This document shows positions 1 to 6,592 of a stretch of DNA of 28,282 bases, one piece after another (position 1 is the stretch's first letter; the number at the start of each line of letters is the position of its first letter). The translations under genes were made by a program, and so were the position numbers. The notes beneath the pieces were generated by a model. It was not told where the DNA came from and did no database searches. It worked only from the letters and a program-made list of their open reading frames with translations. The DNA lies in contig JAZNOL010000038.1 in the NCBI GenBank assembly GCA_045580815.1, positions 1 to 28,282 of the forward strand, written 5' to 3'. This stretch comes from JAZNOL01 sp045580815. Its GTDB lineage: Bacteria; Bacillota; Clostridia; RUG12999.

Positions 1-24
1 TATATTCTTAACGGAGGGAAAATT

Positions 25-1233
25 ATGAAAAAAGTAAGAGTAGGTCAGATTGGCTTCGGCGGTCGCGGAAGAAGTATTCTTCACAGCATCATTCTTGATA
101 ATGAAAAAGCCGAGGTTGTTGCAGTTTGTGACCTTTATGAAGACAGAACAGAAAGAGCAAAAGAAATTGTTGAAGAAAAACAGGGCACAACACCTTTTAC
201 AACACTTGACTATAAAGAAGTTGTAAATCATCCGGACGTTGACCTTGTTGTTATAACAAGTGCATGGGAATCACATGTTCCGATAGCTGTTTATTCTATG
301 GAACAGGGCAAACCTGTTGCTATGGAGGTTGGCGGTGCATACACCATTGAACAGTGCTGGGAGCTTGTAAGAACATATGAACGCACCGGCACACGTTTCG
401 GTTTCCTTGAAAACTGCTGCTACGGCAAACGTGAACTTATGATTAAAAACATGGTTGACCTCGGTGTTATGGGCGAGGTTGTGCACTGTAGCGGAGGTTA
501 TCATCATGACCTTCGTGAAGAGGTTTCCGGCGGAATCGAAAACAGACATTACCGTCTGCGCAACTACCTTAACCGCAACTGTGAAAACTATCCCACACAC
601 GAGCTTGGCCCGATAGCAAGACTTCTTGGTATAACAAGAGGAAACAGAATGCTCAGCCTCACTTCAACTGCTTCAAAAGCGGCAGGTCTTGAGCAGTACA
701 TAAAAGACGAAAAACCGGCAGACCACGAGCTTGTTGGTGCACGTTTCAACCAGGGCGATATTATCACAACAACAATCAAATGTGCCGGCGGTCAGACAAT
801 TGTGCTCACACTTGACACAACTCTGCCCAGATATTACAGCCGTGGCTTTACCGTTCGCGGAACAAAAGCTATGTACGAGGAATGCACAGATTCAATCTTT
901 ATTGATAAACAGGATAACGAAAAAGATTTTGAATGGAAAAAAGAATGGGGCAACGCAGAAAAATACGAAGAACAGTATCTGCATCCCATCTGGAAAAAAT
1001 ATATGGAAACAGGTGTTCAGGGTAGCCACGACGGTATGGACTGGCTTGAATTTGACCATGTGTTTGATTCGATGCTTGAAGATAAAGATTTTGAAATTGA
1101 CGTTTATGATGCCGCAACATGGATGAGCATTACTGCTCTTTCTGAAAAATCTATAGCTCTCGGCGGTGCTCCCGTTGAAGTTCCGGATTTCACAAACGGC
1201 ATGTGGACAATGAGAAAAGAAACAATATTTTAA
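25..1233 (+). CDS. Gfo/Idh/MocA-family oxidoreductase, GH109-like
   Basis: A 402-residue protein with an N-terminal Rossmann dinucleotide site (GFGGRGR at residues 10-16) and the family's second-domain layout. The stretch ENCCYGKRELM, a GGYHHDLRE motif and NYPTHELGP resemble the GH109 branch (NAD-dependent alpha-N-acetylgalactosaminidase type) more than simple sugar dehydrogenases. In that branch bound NAD is used transiently to oxidise and re-reduce the sugar during glycoside cleavage. There is no signal peptide, so it is probably cytoplasmic. The start is fixed by GGAGGG just upstream of ATG at 25. A strong terminator follows, so this is the last gene of its transcript. The Gfo/Idh/MocA assignment is secure; the GH109-like activity is inference from motifs, and a plain NAD(P)-dependent sugar or inositol dehydrogenase is the alternative. 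Confidence 0.85.
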   Translation: MKKVRVGQIGFGGRGRSILHSIILDNEKAEVVAVCDLYEDRTERAKEIVEEKQGTTPFTTLDYKEVVNHPDVDLVVITSAWESHVPIAVYSMEQGKPVAMEVGGAYTIEQCWELVRTYERTGTRFGFLENCCYGKRELMIKNMVDLGVMGEVVHCSGGYHHDLREEVSGGIENRHYRLRNYLNRNCENYPTHELGPIARLLGITRGNRMLSLTSTASKAAGLEQYIKDEKPADHELVGARFNQGDIITTTIKCAGGQTIVLTLDTTLPRYYSRGFTVRGTKAMYEECTDSIFIDKQDNEKDFEWKKEWGNAEKYEEQYLHPIWKKYMETGVQGSHDGMDWLEFDHVFDSMLEDKDFEIDVYDAATWMSITALSEKSIALGGAPVEVPDFTNGMWTMRKETIF

Positions 1234-1244
1234 TTAATCTTAAT

Positions 1245-1275
1245 AAAAACAGCGGCAAGCTTTGCCGCTGTTTTT
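1245..1275 (+). terminator. Rho-independent terminator after the oxidoreductase gene
   Basis: AAAAACAGCGGCAA pairs with TTGCCGCTGTTTTT around a three-base loop, beginning 11 bases after the stop codon. The A-rich 5' flank means it could also work in the other direction. Confidence 0.9.
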
Positions 1276-1326
1276 GTATAAATATAAAAAATGTTTACTC
1301 GCTTTCGGTTATGCATTCAAAAGATA

Positions 1327-1365
1327 AAATTTATACAGCACCTTGTGAAACTGCTGTGTAAATTT
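1327..1365 (-). terminator. Probable terminator of the SLOG-family gene
   Basis: Two 14-base arms (AAATTTATACAGCA at 1327-1340 and TGCTGTGTAAATTT at 1352-1365) are complementary apart from one G-U pair. The structure overlaps the stop codon of the leftward gene. Read on the minus strand it is followed by a moderately U-rich stretch, so it is a plausible though not classical terminator. Confidence 0.55.
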
Positions 1366-1885
1366 ATATATCTTTCGCAAGATTTATAATTGTCCTATTT
1401 TTCTTAACAGCGTATTGATACGCTATGCCTGTGCCGCTTTTTGGCTGATAGTCAAATAAGTTCCGTCTGCTGTTTTTGCGTCTGAGCGGTAAATAATCAT
1501 CTTTGAAATATATAACGCACACGTCCGATTTGTCTATCATATTATAGTTGCGTTCAACATAGACAGCCCTTCCGGCGTTTTTTGCCCCTTCGGGAAAATA
1601 TGTTTCTTCATACATTTCCAAAAGGTATCGCCTGTAATCGTCACTGATTTCAGGATATGCCGACCTTGCATAAATCCGCTTTATGTAAGGATACTTTTCT
1701 TTCAGAGAAGTGACAACCTTGAGACATAAATCATCAAATTCGCTTTTGCTCCCAAAAAGAAATGCGTCTGTGTTGTTTGTGGTAATTAAATTTTCTATAA
1801 CCTCATACAATTTGCTTTCAATACTGTCTGCATCCGATATTTTTCTGTGTCCGAAAAAACAGCAGGTCTTTTTGTCTGTTTCCAT
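1364..1885 (-). CDS. SLOG-family (DUF1273/YpsA-like) protein
   Basis: A 173-residue protein beginning METDKKTCCFFGHR. Visible family marks are the N-terminal FFGHR block (TGHR in YpsA-like proteins), FLFGSKSEFDDLC, a NYNMIDKSDVCVIYF block and SGTGIAYQYA near the C-terminus. Together they outline the Rossmann-like nucleotide-binding fold of the SLOG superfamily. SLOG proteins are thought to bind nucleotide-type ligands and recur in mobile and defence contexts; the actual ligand here is unknown. The start at 1885 is chosen because AAGGGG precedes it with good spacing. An in-frame ATG at 1936 lies inside the leader's terminator hairpin and is unlikely. The gene stands alone behind a long structured leader with its own promoter, implying conditional expression. 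Confidence 0.75.
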   Translation of the reverse strand: METDKKTCCFFGHRKISDADSIESKLYEVIENLITTNNTDAFLFGSKSEFDDLCLKVVTSLKEKYPYIKRIYARSAYPEISDDYRRYLLEMYEETYFPEGAKNAGRAVYVERNYNMIDKSDVCVIYFKDDYLPLRRKNSRRNLFDYQPKSGTGIAYQYAVKKNRTIINLAKDI

Positions 1886-1897
1886 AACATACCCCTT

Positions 1898-1940
1898 AAA
1901 ATAAAAAGTGCGTAGCCTACCCGAAAGCAGAGCCACGCAC
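1898..1940 (-). terminator. Attenuator terminator in the SLOG-gene leader
   Basis: On the minus strand GUGCGU pairs with ACGCAC, GGC/GCU positions continue the stem, and CUGCU pairs with GGUAG around a UUCG loop (1908-1940). The U-rich run UUUUUAUUUU follows (1907-1898). It lies between the leader promoter and the ribosome site of the SLOG gene, so it must be overcome for expression. An alternative hairpin, AGAGUC (1959-1954) with GGCUCU (1934-1929), uses the left arm of the terminator and is mutually exclusive with it. Confidence 0.75.
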
Positions 1941-2120
1941 CAAAAAACGCAGGGACTCTGTTTCTAAAAGGTAACCACACACTTTTTTATTACACCTAAG
2001 ACCTTAATTCAGAGGTATAACGAAACAAGAGTGTACGCTTTTTACATAGCATACCCTCTAAATTAAGGTGTAGTCAGGTAAATGTTGTCAATAAGTGACG
2101 TAATAAAAAAGTTGTGGTAT
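1941..2120 (-). promoter_or_regulatory. Structured 5' leader (attenuator) of the SLOG gene
   Basis: The minus-strand RNA from about 2120 folds back on itself. Its 5' region (2118-2100) pairs with 1974-1993, including an exact 12-bp match GTAATAAAAAAG/CTTTTTTATTAC. An inner helix pairs ACACCUUAAUU-AGAGGGUAU (2074-2053) with AUACCUCUGAAUUAAGGU-GGUGU (2018-1992). The inner helix buries the AGAGGG Shine-Dalgarno-like sequence of a tiny reading frame. Downstream lie the competing antiterminator and terminator. The arrangement is that of a transcription attenuator, sensing either translation of the leader frame or a ligand. I do not recognise a known riboswitch class. Confidence 0.6.
1996..2052 (-). 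other. Possible leader peptide (18 aa) or AUG-UAA start-stop element
   Basis: Within the leader hairpin, ATG at 2052 opens a frame encoding MLCKKRTLLFRYTSELRS followed by TAG. The AGAGGG sequence is only one base from this ATG, which is poor spacing. The next ATG, five bases downstream, has ideal spacing but is followed immediately by TAA, giving a start-stop frame. Either would place a ribosome where it disrupts the inner helix. This is suggestive of ribosome-mediated attenuation, but translation is unproven. Confidence 0.35.
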
Positions 2121-2126
2121 GCAGAT

Positions 2127-2155
2127 ATTATATCACATTTTTTTTGATTTATCAA
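2127..2155 (-). promoter_or_regulatory. Promoter of the SLOG leader
   Basis: Minus-strand TTGATA (2155-2150), 17-base spacer, then TATAAT (2132-2127), with TG two bases ahead of the -10 box in TGTGATATAAT. Transcription should start near 2120, exactly at the base of the long leader helix. Confidence 0.8.
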
Positions 2156-2180
2156 GTAGAAAAATAAATTTTTAAAAAAT

Positions 2181-2214
2181 AAAACTGCTCTGCCTTAAAA
2201 AGCAGAACAGTTTT
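2181..2214. terminator. Bidirectional hairpin terminator candidate
   Basis: AAAACTG-TCTGC (2181-2193) pairs with GCAGA-CAGTTTT (2202-2214) around an eight-base loop with one mismatch. It has A/T runs on both flanks. It sits just upstream of the SLOG promoter and could insulate it from leftward transcription. Confidence 0.55.
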
Positions 2215-2767
2215 GCTTAAAATTAATAATTTCTTTTAGTTTACAGTTGTGAATTTTGCTGTGGAAAATTACTCCCACGCTAACATCACTTTTGTTTTGA
2301 ACGTGAATTTGGGTCTAAATAGTGCATTTTCGTGCTGTTTCAGCACGAATTTTCCGTCCGTTCCACCCACTCAACAGGAAAAGGGTTGTCATTTTATGTA
2401 CTTTCATATACAACACCAACTGTTCATCTATCAGCAGGTATCGTTTTTAGCTTCTGTGTAAAAAATGAAGCATCTGTGCATCATATATGTTGCTAAGCAT
2501 TCTTAACACTTTAAGATTAGAACGATTAATCTGCTTATAGCTGTCATATTGACCATTTTTAATTTACGTTAAATCAAAAATTATTTGTAATAAAAAATTA
2601 TTGTGTTGTAATGGTGTTCTCTCTCATACATATTATAATCACCGTTTGTGGCTTATAACTCTGTACATCTACTACTGTCAAAACATTCATAAATGGTATG
2701 AGTGGGACAGAGAATAAAGTAGGACTTTCACCCCTTTTAAAGAGTGGTTATTGCATGTGTAGCTTTT
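2215..2767. other. Gene-free stretch with possible decayed coding remnant
   Basis: No convincing intact gene is present. On the minus strand between about 2460 and 2250, fragments such as NDNPFPVEWVERTENS and LFRPKFTFKTKVMLAWE read as protein-like but are broken by stops and frame changes. This suggests the 3' remnant of a lost gene. A perfect 9-bp hairpin (TTCGTGCTG-TTT-CAGCACGAA, 2329-2349) lies in the middle. The remainder is AT-rich with no recognisable signal. Confidence 0.3.
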
Positions 2768-3298
2768 TTAATGTGCTTTGTACGAGTAGAGGGCTTCCCT
2801 CATTCCTTCTATACTTTTCACAACCTCATAATAGTCATCTATTGATTCTCCCTTTTCACCTTTCTCAATGATTGAGTCATGAACTATCTGTATCACTACA
2901 TGATTGCTATTATACTTCGCGACTTGATATGCTGTTGCGTAAACTATTGTATTAATATGTGCAAGTTCTCCTTGTTGCTCTTTTGTAATTTTTGGATTTT
3001 GGCGTATATACAAAGATTCGTCTTCGATTGTTTTTTTATAACGGTCAAGAGCAGAAGAATCGATCAATGTGGTATAGTCACTATTAACCAAATCGTCGCA
3101 TAAAGAAATTATTTCATTATAGTAATCTACCACAGCGTCAATATAATCCGAATATATGTCCGTTTGATATGTACTACTAATTTGGGTTGTTGAAAATCGT
3201 TCGATGCCCGAACCCGTCGTCTGCTTCCTATGCGTACAACTTACCGCGGAAAACATACATACCCATACCATAAAAATAGCTATGACTTTTCTTTTCAT
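2768..3298 (-). CDS. Hypothetical lipoprotein
   Basis: A 176-residue protein with a lipoprotein signal: MKRKVIAIF, a hydrophobic core, then SAVSC with the acylated cysteine at residue 21. The mature part is polar and predicted largely helical (repeated Tyr/Ile/Asp-rich stretches such as YNEIISLCDDLVNSDY). I do not recognise a family. The start is strongly supported by AAGGAGG eight bases upstream of the ATG. It follows the guaA terminator, so it is probably transcribed separately. A 25-bp perfect palindrome lies 35 bases upstream. The product is presumably anchored to the outer face of the membrane; its function is unknown. Confidence 0.7.
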   Translation of the reverse strand: MKRKVIAIFMVWVCMFSAVSCTHRKQTTGSGIERFSTTQISSTYQTDIYSDYIDAVVDYYNEIISLCDDLVNSDYTTLIDSSALDRYKKTIEDESLYIRQNPKITKEQQGELAHINTIVYATAYQVAKYNSNHVVIQIVHDSIIEKGEKGESIDDYYEVVKSIEGMREALYSYKAH

Positions 3299-3333
3299 TT
3301 TAAATCCTCCTTCAAGACAAGTATCTTACAGTT

Positions 3334-3358
3334 TTTGACAACACAAAGTGTTGTCAAA
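3334..3358. repeat. 25-bp perfect palindrome upstream of the lipoprotein gene
   Basis: TTTGACAACAC, an AAA spacer, and GTGTTGTCAAA form an 11-bp perfect inverted repeat. Each arm carries a TTGACA/TGTCAA hexamer. It could be an operator, or an RNA hairpin at the 5' end of the lipoprotein transcript. It lacks a U-tract, so it is not a terminator. I could not place a matching -10 box at 17 bases. Confidence 0.5.
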
Positions 3359-3376
3359 GCACTTTTACAAGTGCCG

Positions 3377-3402
3377 AAAAAGCCCTTAAAATAAGGGCTT
3401 TT
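3377..3402 (-). terminator. Terminator of guaA
   Basis: AAAAGCCCTTA pairs with TAAGGGCTTTT. On the minus strand the stem is followed by a short U run (CTTTTTCGG). It begins 12 bases beyond the guaA stop codon. Confidence 0.85.
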
Positions 3403-3413
3403 AGGATGCGGTA

Positions 3414-4394
3414 TCATTCCCACTCGATTGTGCCTACGGGCTTTGGAGTAAGGTCATAGAGCACGCGGTTAATGCCTTCAACTTCGGCGGTTATACGTGC
3501 TGTGATTTTATGAAGAACATCGTAGGGGATTTCTTCAACAGTTGCAGTCATTGCGTCTGTTGTATTGACTGCACGGATAATTGCCGGCCAGCCTTCATAG
3601 CGTTTATCGTCTTTCACGCCAACACTTTTGAAATCAGGCACAGCAATAAAATACTGCCATACTTTGCCTGCAAGACCGTTTTTATCAAATTCTTCACGCA
3701 AAATTGCGTCTGCTTCGCGCAGTGCATTAAGTCTGTCACGAGTGATTGCACCAAGACAACGAACACCAAGACCGGGACCGGGGAAGGGCTGACGGTAAAC
3801 CATTTCAGCAGGCAGACCAAGAGCGTCACCCACAACTCTTACTTCGTCTTTGTAAAGGAGTTTGATAGGCTCAACAAGCTCCATTTTCATGTCTTCGGGA
3901 AGTCCACCAACGTTGTGATGGGCTTTTACGCTGTCACTTTCAAGAATGTCGGGATAAATTGTTCCTTGTGCAAGGAAATCAACATCGGTAAGTTTTTTAG
4001 CTTCTTCATTGAAAACTTCAATAAACTCGCCACCGATAATTTTGCGTTTTTTCTCAGGTTCATCAACGCCTGCCAGTTTGTCTAAAAATCTGTCTGTTGC
4101 ATCAATATATATCAGGTTTGCATCAAGTTCTTTGCCGAAAACATCAATAACCTGTTCGCTTTCGCCTTTTCTCATAAGCCCGTGATTAACGTGAACACAA
4201 ATAAGTTGTTTGCCGATTGCTTTGATTAAAAGAGCAGCAACAACAGATGAATCCACACCGCCGGAAAGAGCGAGAAGCACTTTTTTGTCTTTAACCTGCT
4301 CACGGATTTCTTTAACCTGCTCGTCGATAAATGCATCAGCGAGTGCCGGGGTGGTTATGCGTTGCATAGTTTCGGGACGTGTAATTTTTTCCAT
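3414..4394 (-). CDS. guaA: GMP synthase, ATP-pyrophosphatase subunit only
   Basis: A 326-residue protein matching the C-terminal two-thirds of GMP synthase. It has the PP-loop SGGVDSS at residues 44-50, the ATP-pyrophosphatase core, and the C-terminal dimerisation domain ending GTIEWE. It adenylates XMP and aminates it to GMP in purine synthesis. Bacterial GuaA is usually about 510-525 residues with an N-terminal class I glutamine amidotransferase domain. That domain is absent here. The ATG at 4394 has a good GGAGG site and its own promoter, so this is a genuine gene start and not a truncated reading. The enzyme either partners a separate glutaminase subunit, as in archaeal two-subunit GMP synthase, or uses free ammonia. 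No such subunit is in the window. Confidence 0.92.
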   Translation of the reverse strand: MEKITRPETMQRITTPALADAFIDEQVKEIREQVKDKKVLLALSGGVDSSVVAALLIKAIGKQLICVHVNHGLMRKGESEQVIDVFGKELDANLIYIDATDRFLDKLAGVDEPEKKRKIIGGEFIEVFNEEAKKLTDVDFLAQGTIYPDILESDSVKAHHNVGGLPEDMKMELVEPIKLLYKDEVRVVGDALGLPAEMVYRQPFPGPGLGVRCLGAITRDRLNALREADAILREEFDKNGLAGKVWQYFIAVPDFKSVGVKDDKRYEGWPAIIRAVNTTDAMTATVEEIPYDVLHKITARITAEVEGINRVLYDLTPKPVGTIEWE

Positions 4395-4441
4395 AGTTAA
4401 ATTCCTCCAGTTTTTATATTAATTTGTTTCCAAATTTTTGA

Positions 4442-4470
4442 AATATACTACAAATAACATTTTTTGACAA
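4442..4470 (-). promoter_or_regulatory. guaA promoter
   Basis: Minus-strand TTGTCA (4470-4465), 17-base spacer, TATATT (4447-4442). A second promoter-like sequence lies further upstream at 4489-4517. The leader is short, about 40 bases, and no purine riboswitch is visible in it. Confidence 0.65.
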
Positions 4471-4488
4471 AAATATTATTTAAAGTAT

Positions 4489-4517
4489 ATTATATCACAT
4501 TTTTTTTTGATTGTCCA
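4489..4517 (-). promoter_or_regulatory. A-tract-spacer promoter overlapping the radical SAM stop codon
   Basis: Minus-strand TGGACA (4517-4512), spacer of 17 bases containing nine A's and TGTGA, then TATAAT (4494-4489). The TGA in the spacer is the stop codon of the upstream gene, whose last residues (DNQKKM) are encoded by the promoter itself. The spacer is nearly identical to that of the SLOG leader promoter. Confidence 0.55.
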
Positions 4518-6141
4518 GTAAAAAATAGTTGGAAATATCAACAATATTTTTGTCTTTATTTGAGATTAACCACACCATATTGAATAAATTTTCAATTCGC
4601 ACGTGCTTGTGACGGTCTTTCGGAGTTGTATTTTTCACAAAAGGCACACCGTCAAGCACCTCATCGCAAAAAAGAATCTCGTGGATTTTTTGCTTGTTGA
4701 GTAAAATATCGCCTTTTTTAAGCCAGCTGGGGAAGGGGGCTCCTGTGCAAGAAATAAAATAGTCCTTTGCAAGCAAAAGAAGAAATTCTCTGTTGCAGAT
4801 ATTCAGGGTTTTTGCAAAATCGCAGATATACCCGAAAAGTTTTGTTCTGTGATGTGCAGTGGTAAGCTCGCCGATGCCTTTCAGGTACGTTGCAAGTGCA
4901 TCAAAAAAGTCAAATGCACTGCCAAAATGGTCAAGAAACACATTTTCGCAAAATTTCAGAATGCCGCTGTTGTGATACATATCAAGTGCGGCTTCAACAT
5001 CTTTTAAATGCGAAATATCGCCAAAACTCATATCAAAGGTTGAAATAACTTCGTAAGGAACAGAGGAAGAATACAAAATGCCAAATTTATCGGCATCTTT
5101 TTCAATCTGTGTGCCCGGCAAAACTTTCAAAAAACCCAGTTGCAGTTCATGCGGACTCAGTGAAAATGCAAAATCAAAAGAGTTTCTAAATAAGTCCACC
5201 GTTTCAAGCGGAAGTCCGGCAATTAAATCAAGATGGAGTGTTACGTTTGTCTGCGATACTATTTTTTTTACGTTTTCACCCAGTATGTCAGTTTCAGGAG
5301 ACCGGTTTACCGCACGCAGAGTGTCGGGATTTGAGCTTTGCAGACCAACCTCAACACGCAACTTGTTTTTTGGAAATTTTTTTAAAATATCAATAAATCT
5401 GTCTGATACAATTGCCGCTTCAAGCTCAATATGAAACTCAGTGCGACAGTCCAGAGAGAGGATATATTCCAGAATTTTTATACTGCGTTCTTCGTCAGAA
5501 TTAAACGTGCGGTCAACAAATTTAACAAGACGTACATTGTGTTTTGCAAAAATATCAAGGTCAGCAAAAACATTTTCAAGAGATTTATATTTAATATGAC
5601 GGTCAGCCGATGAAAGACAGTAAGAACAGGCAAAAGGGCAACCCCTTGAGCTTTCGTAATAAAAAATACGGTCAGGCTCGGCAAAATCCTTGGAGCAATA
5701 AGGGAAAGGCATACTGTCCATATCGGTATTTTCGCCGAAAATGATTTTTTCTGTAATGCCGTTTGTATAAATATCAAGCCAGGCTTTTTCGCCTTCGCCC
5801 ACAATTATTGCATCAACGAAACTGCAGTTTTGTAAAATACGGTCACGGTTATATGATGCTTCGGGACCACCAAGAACGATTTTTATGTTGCTGTCGGCTT
5901 TTTTTAGTATTTCTGCAAGACGAAGTGTATAATCAATGTTCCATATATAACAGGAAAACCCTGCAATATCAGCACCGCTGCCGGCAATGTCGGCAGCAAC
6001 ACGCATGATTTCGTCATTTCCGCTGTATTCGCAAATGTGGCATGTTGCACCGTTTTGCACAAGATAAGCAGAAATTTTACGTATTGCAAGGTTTGTATGC
6101 ACATATTTTGAGTTTATTGCAGAAAGAACAATTTTAGTCAA
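4495..6141 (-). CDS. B12-binding-domain radical SAM protein (DUF4080-like)
   Basis: A 548-residue protein. The N-terminal part resembles a cobalamin-binding Rossmann domain (TKIVLSAINSKYVHTNLA and IVLGGPEASY). A radical SAM cluster motif CPFACSYC follows at about residues 168-175, and a GEGE motif links the two. The C-terminal ~150 residues match the usual DUF4080 extension. Such proteins use a 4Fe-4S cluster, SAM and probably cobalamin; the substrate of this family is unknown to me. The start is taken as TTG at 6141, preceded by GGAG at good spacing and overlapping the tadA stop by eight bases. This indicates translational coupling. A further-upstream ATG at 6210 would lie inside tadA and lacks support. 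Confidence 0.85.
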   Translation of the reverse strand: MTKIVLSAINSKYVHTNLAIRKISAYLVQNGATCHICEYSGNDEIMRVAADIAGSGADIAGFSCYIWNIDYTLRLAEILKKADSNIKIVLGGPEASYNRDRILQNCSFVDAIIVGEGEKAWLDIYTNGITEKIIFGENTDMDSMPFPYCSKDFAEPDRIFYYESSRGCPFACSYCLSSADRHIKYKSLENVFADLDIFAKHNVRLVKFVDRTFNSDEERSIKILEYILSLDCRTEFHIELEAAIVSDRFIDILKKFPKNKLRVEVGLQSSNPDTLRAVNRSPETDILGENVKKIVSQTNVTLHLDLIAGLPLETVDLFRNSFDFAFSLSPHELQLGFLKVLPGTQIEKDADKFGILYSSSVPYEVISTFDMSFGDISHLKDVEAALDMYHNSGILKFCENVFLDHFGSAFDFFDALATYLKGIGELTTAHHRTKLFGYICDFAKTLNICNREFLLLLAKDYFISCTGAPFPSWLKKGDILLNKQKIHEILFCDEVLDGVPFVKNTTPKDRHKHVRIENLFNMVWLISNKDKNIVDISNYFLLDNQKKM

Positions 6142-6592
6142 GAACGTCACTCCGTTTTTTTGAGAAAAAGTTGCGTAAAATTTCGCTGCATTCAGCTTCC
6201 ATAACGCCACCGCAAAATTTTACGCTGTGGTTGAATTTATAATCGTAAAAAAGGTTGAATTTTGAACCTACGGCACCGAATTTTTCTTCGTATGCACCAA
6301 AAACAACCTTGTCCAGACGAGACATTAAAATTGCACCGGCACACATAGGGCAAGGCTCCAATGTCACATACATGGTGCAACCGGATAAATTCCATCCGCC
6401 GAGTTTTTTGCAAGCATTGTTTATTGCATCAATTTCGGCGTGCAAAGAGGCTGTGCCGGTTTCTTCCCGGCGATTTCTGCCGGTTGAAATAATTTCGCCG
6501 TTTTTTACTATTATTGCTCCCACAGGCACATCGCCTGTTTTTTCACAAAGCTGTGCCTGAGAAAGTGCTTGTTTCATAAATTCGTTGTTCAT
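6134..6592 (-). CDS. tadA: tRNA-specific adenosine deaminase
   Basis: A 152-residue cytidine-deaminase-fold enzyme with the zinc and catalytic motifs HAE (51-53) and PCPMC (80-84). It converts A34 of tRNA-Arg(ACG) to inosine so that the tRNA can read several Arg codons. The length is typical for TadA, and the residues around the active site (DVPVGAIIV, LEPCPMCAGAI) are characteristic. Its ATG overlaps the stop codon of the upstream HD-domain gene as ATGA, with no strong ribosome site of its own. It is therefore probably translated by coupling. Its own stop overlaps the next gene's TTG start. Confidence 0.95.
   Translation of the reverse strand: MNNEFMKQALSQAQLCEKTGDVPVGAIIVKNGEIISTGRNRREETGTASLHAEIDAINNACKKLGGWNLSGCTMYVTLEPCPMCAGAILMSRLDKVVFGAYEEKFGAVGSKFNLFYDYKFNHSVKFCGGVMEAECSEILRNFFSKKRSDVLD

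Noticed and set aside
1886..1936. Start of the SLOG gene at 1936
   Set aside because: That start is within the terminator hairpin. The ATG at 1885 has AAGGGG at good spacing and leads straight into the conserved FGHR block.
2249..2461. Rightward 70-codon frame at 2249
   Set aside because: No ribosome site, no recognisable protein character, and it overlaps the hairpin and the leftward decayed reading.
6142..6210. Start of the radical SAM gene at an ATG at 6210
   Set aside because: The extension lies wholly inside tadA in another frame. A GGAG-preceded TTG at 6141 gives the N-terminus expected for the family.
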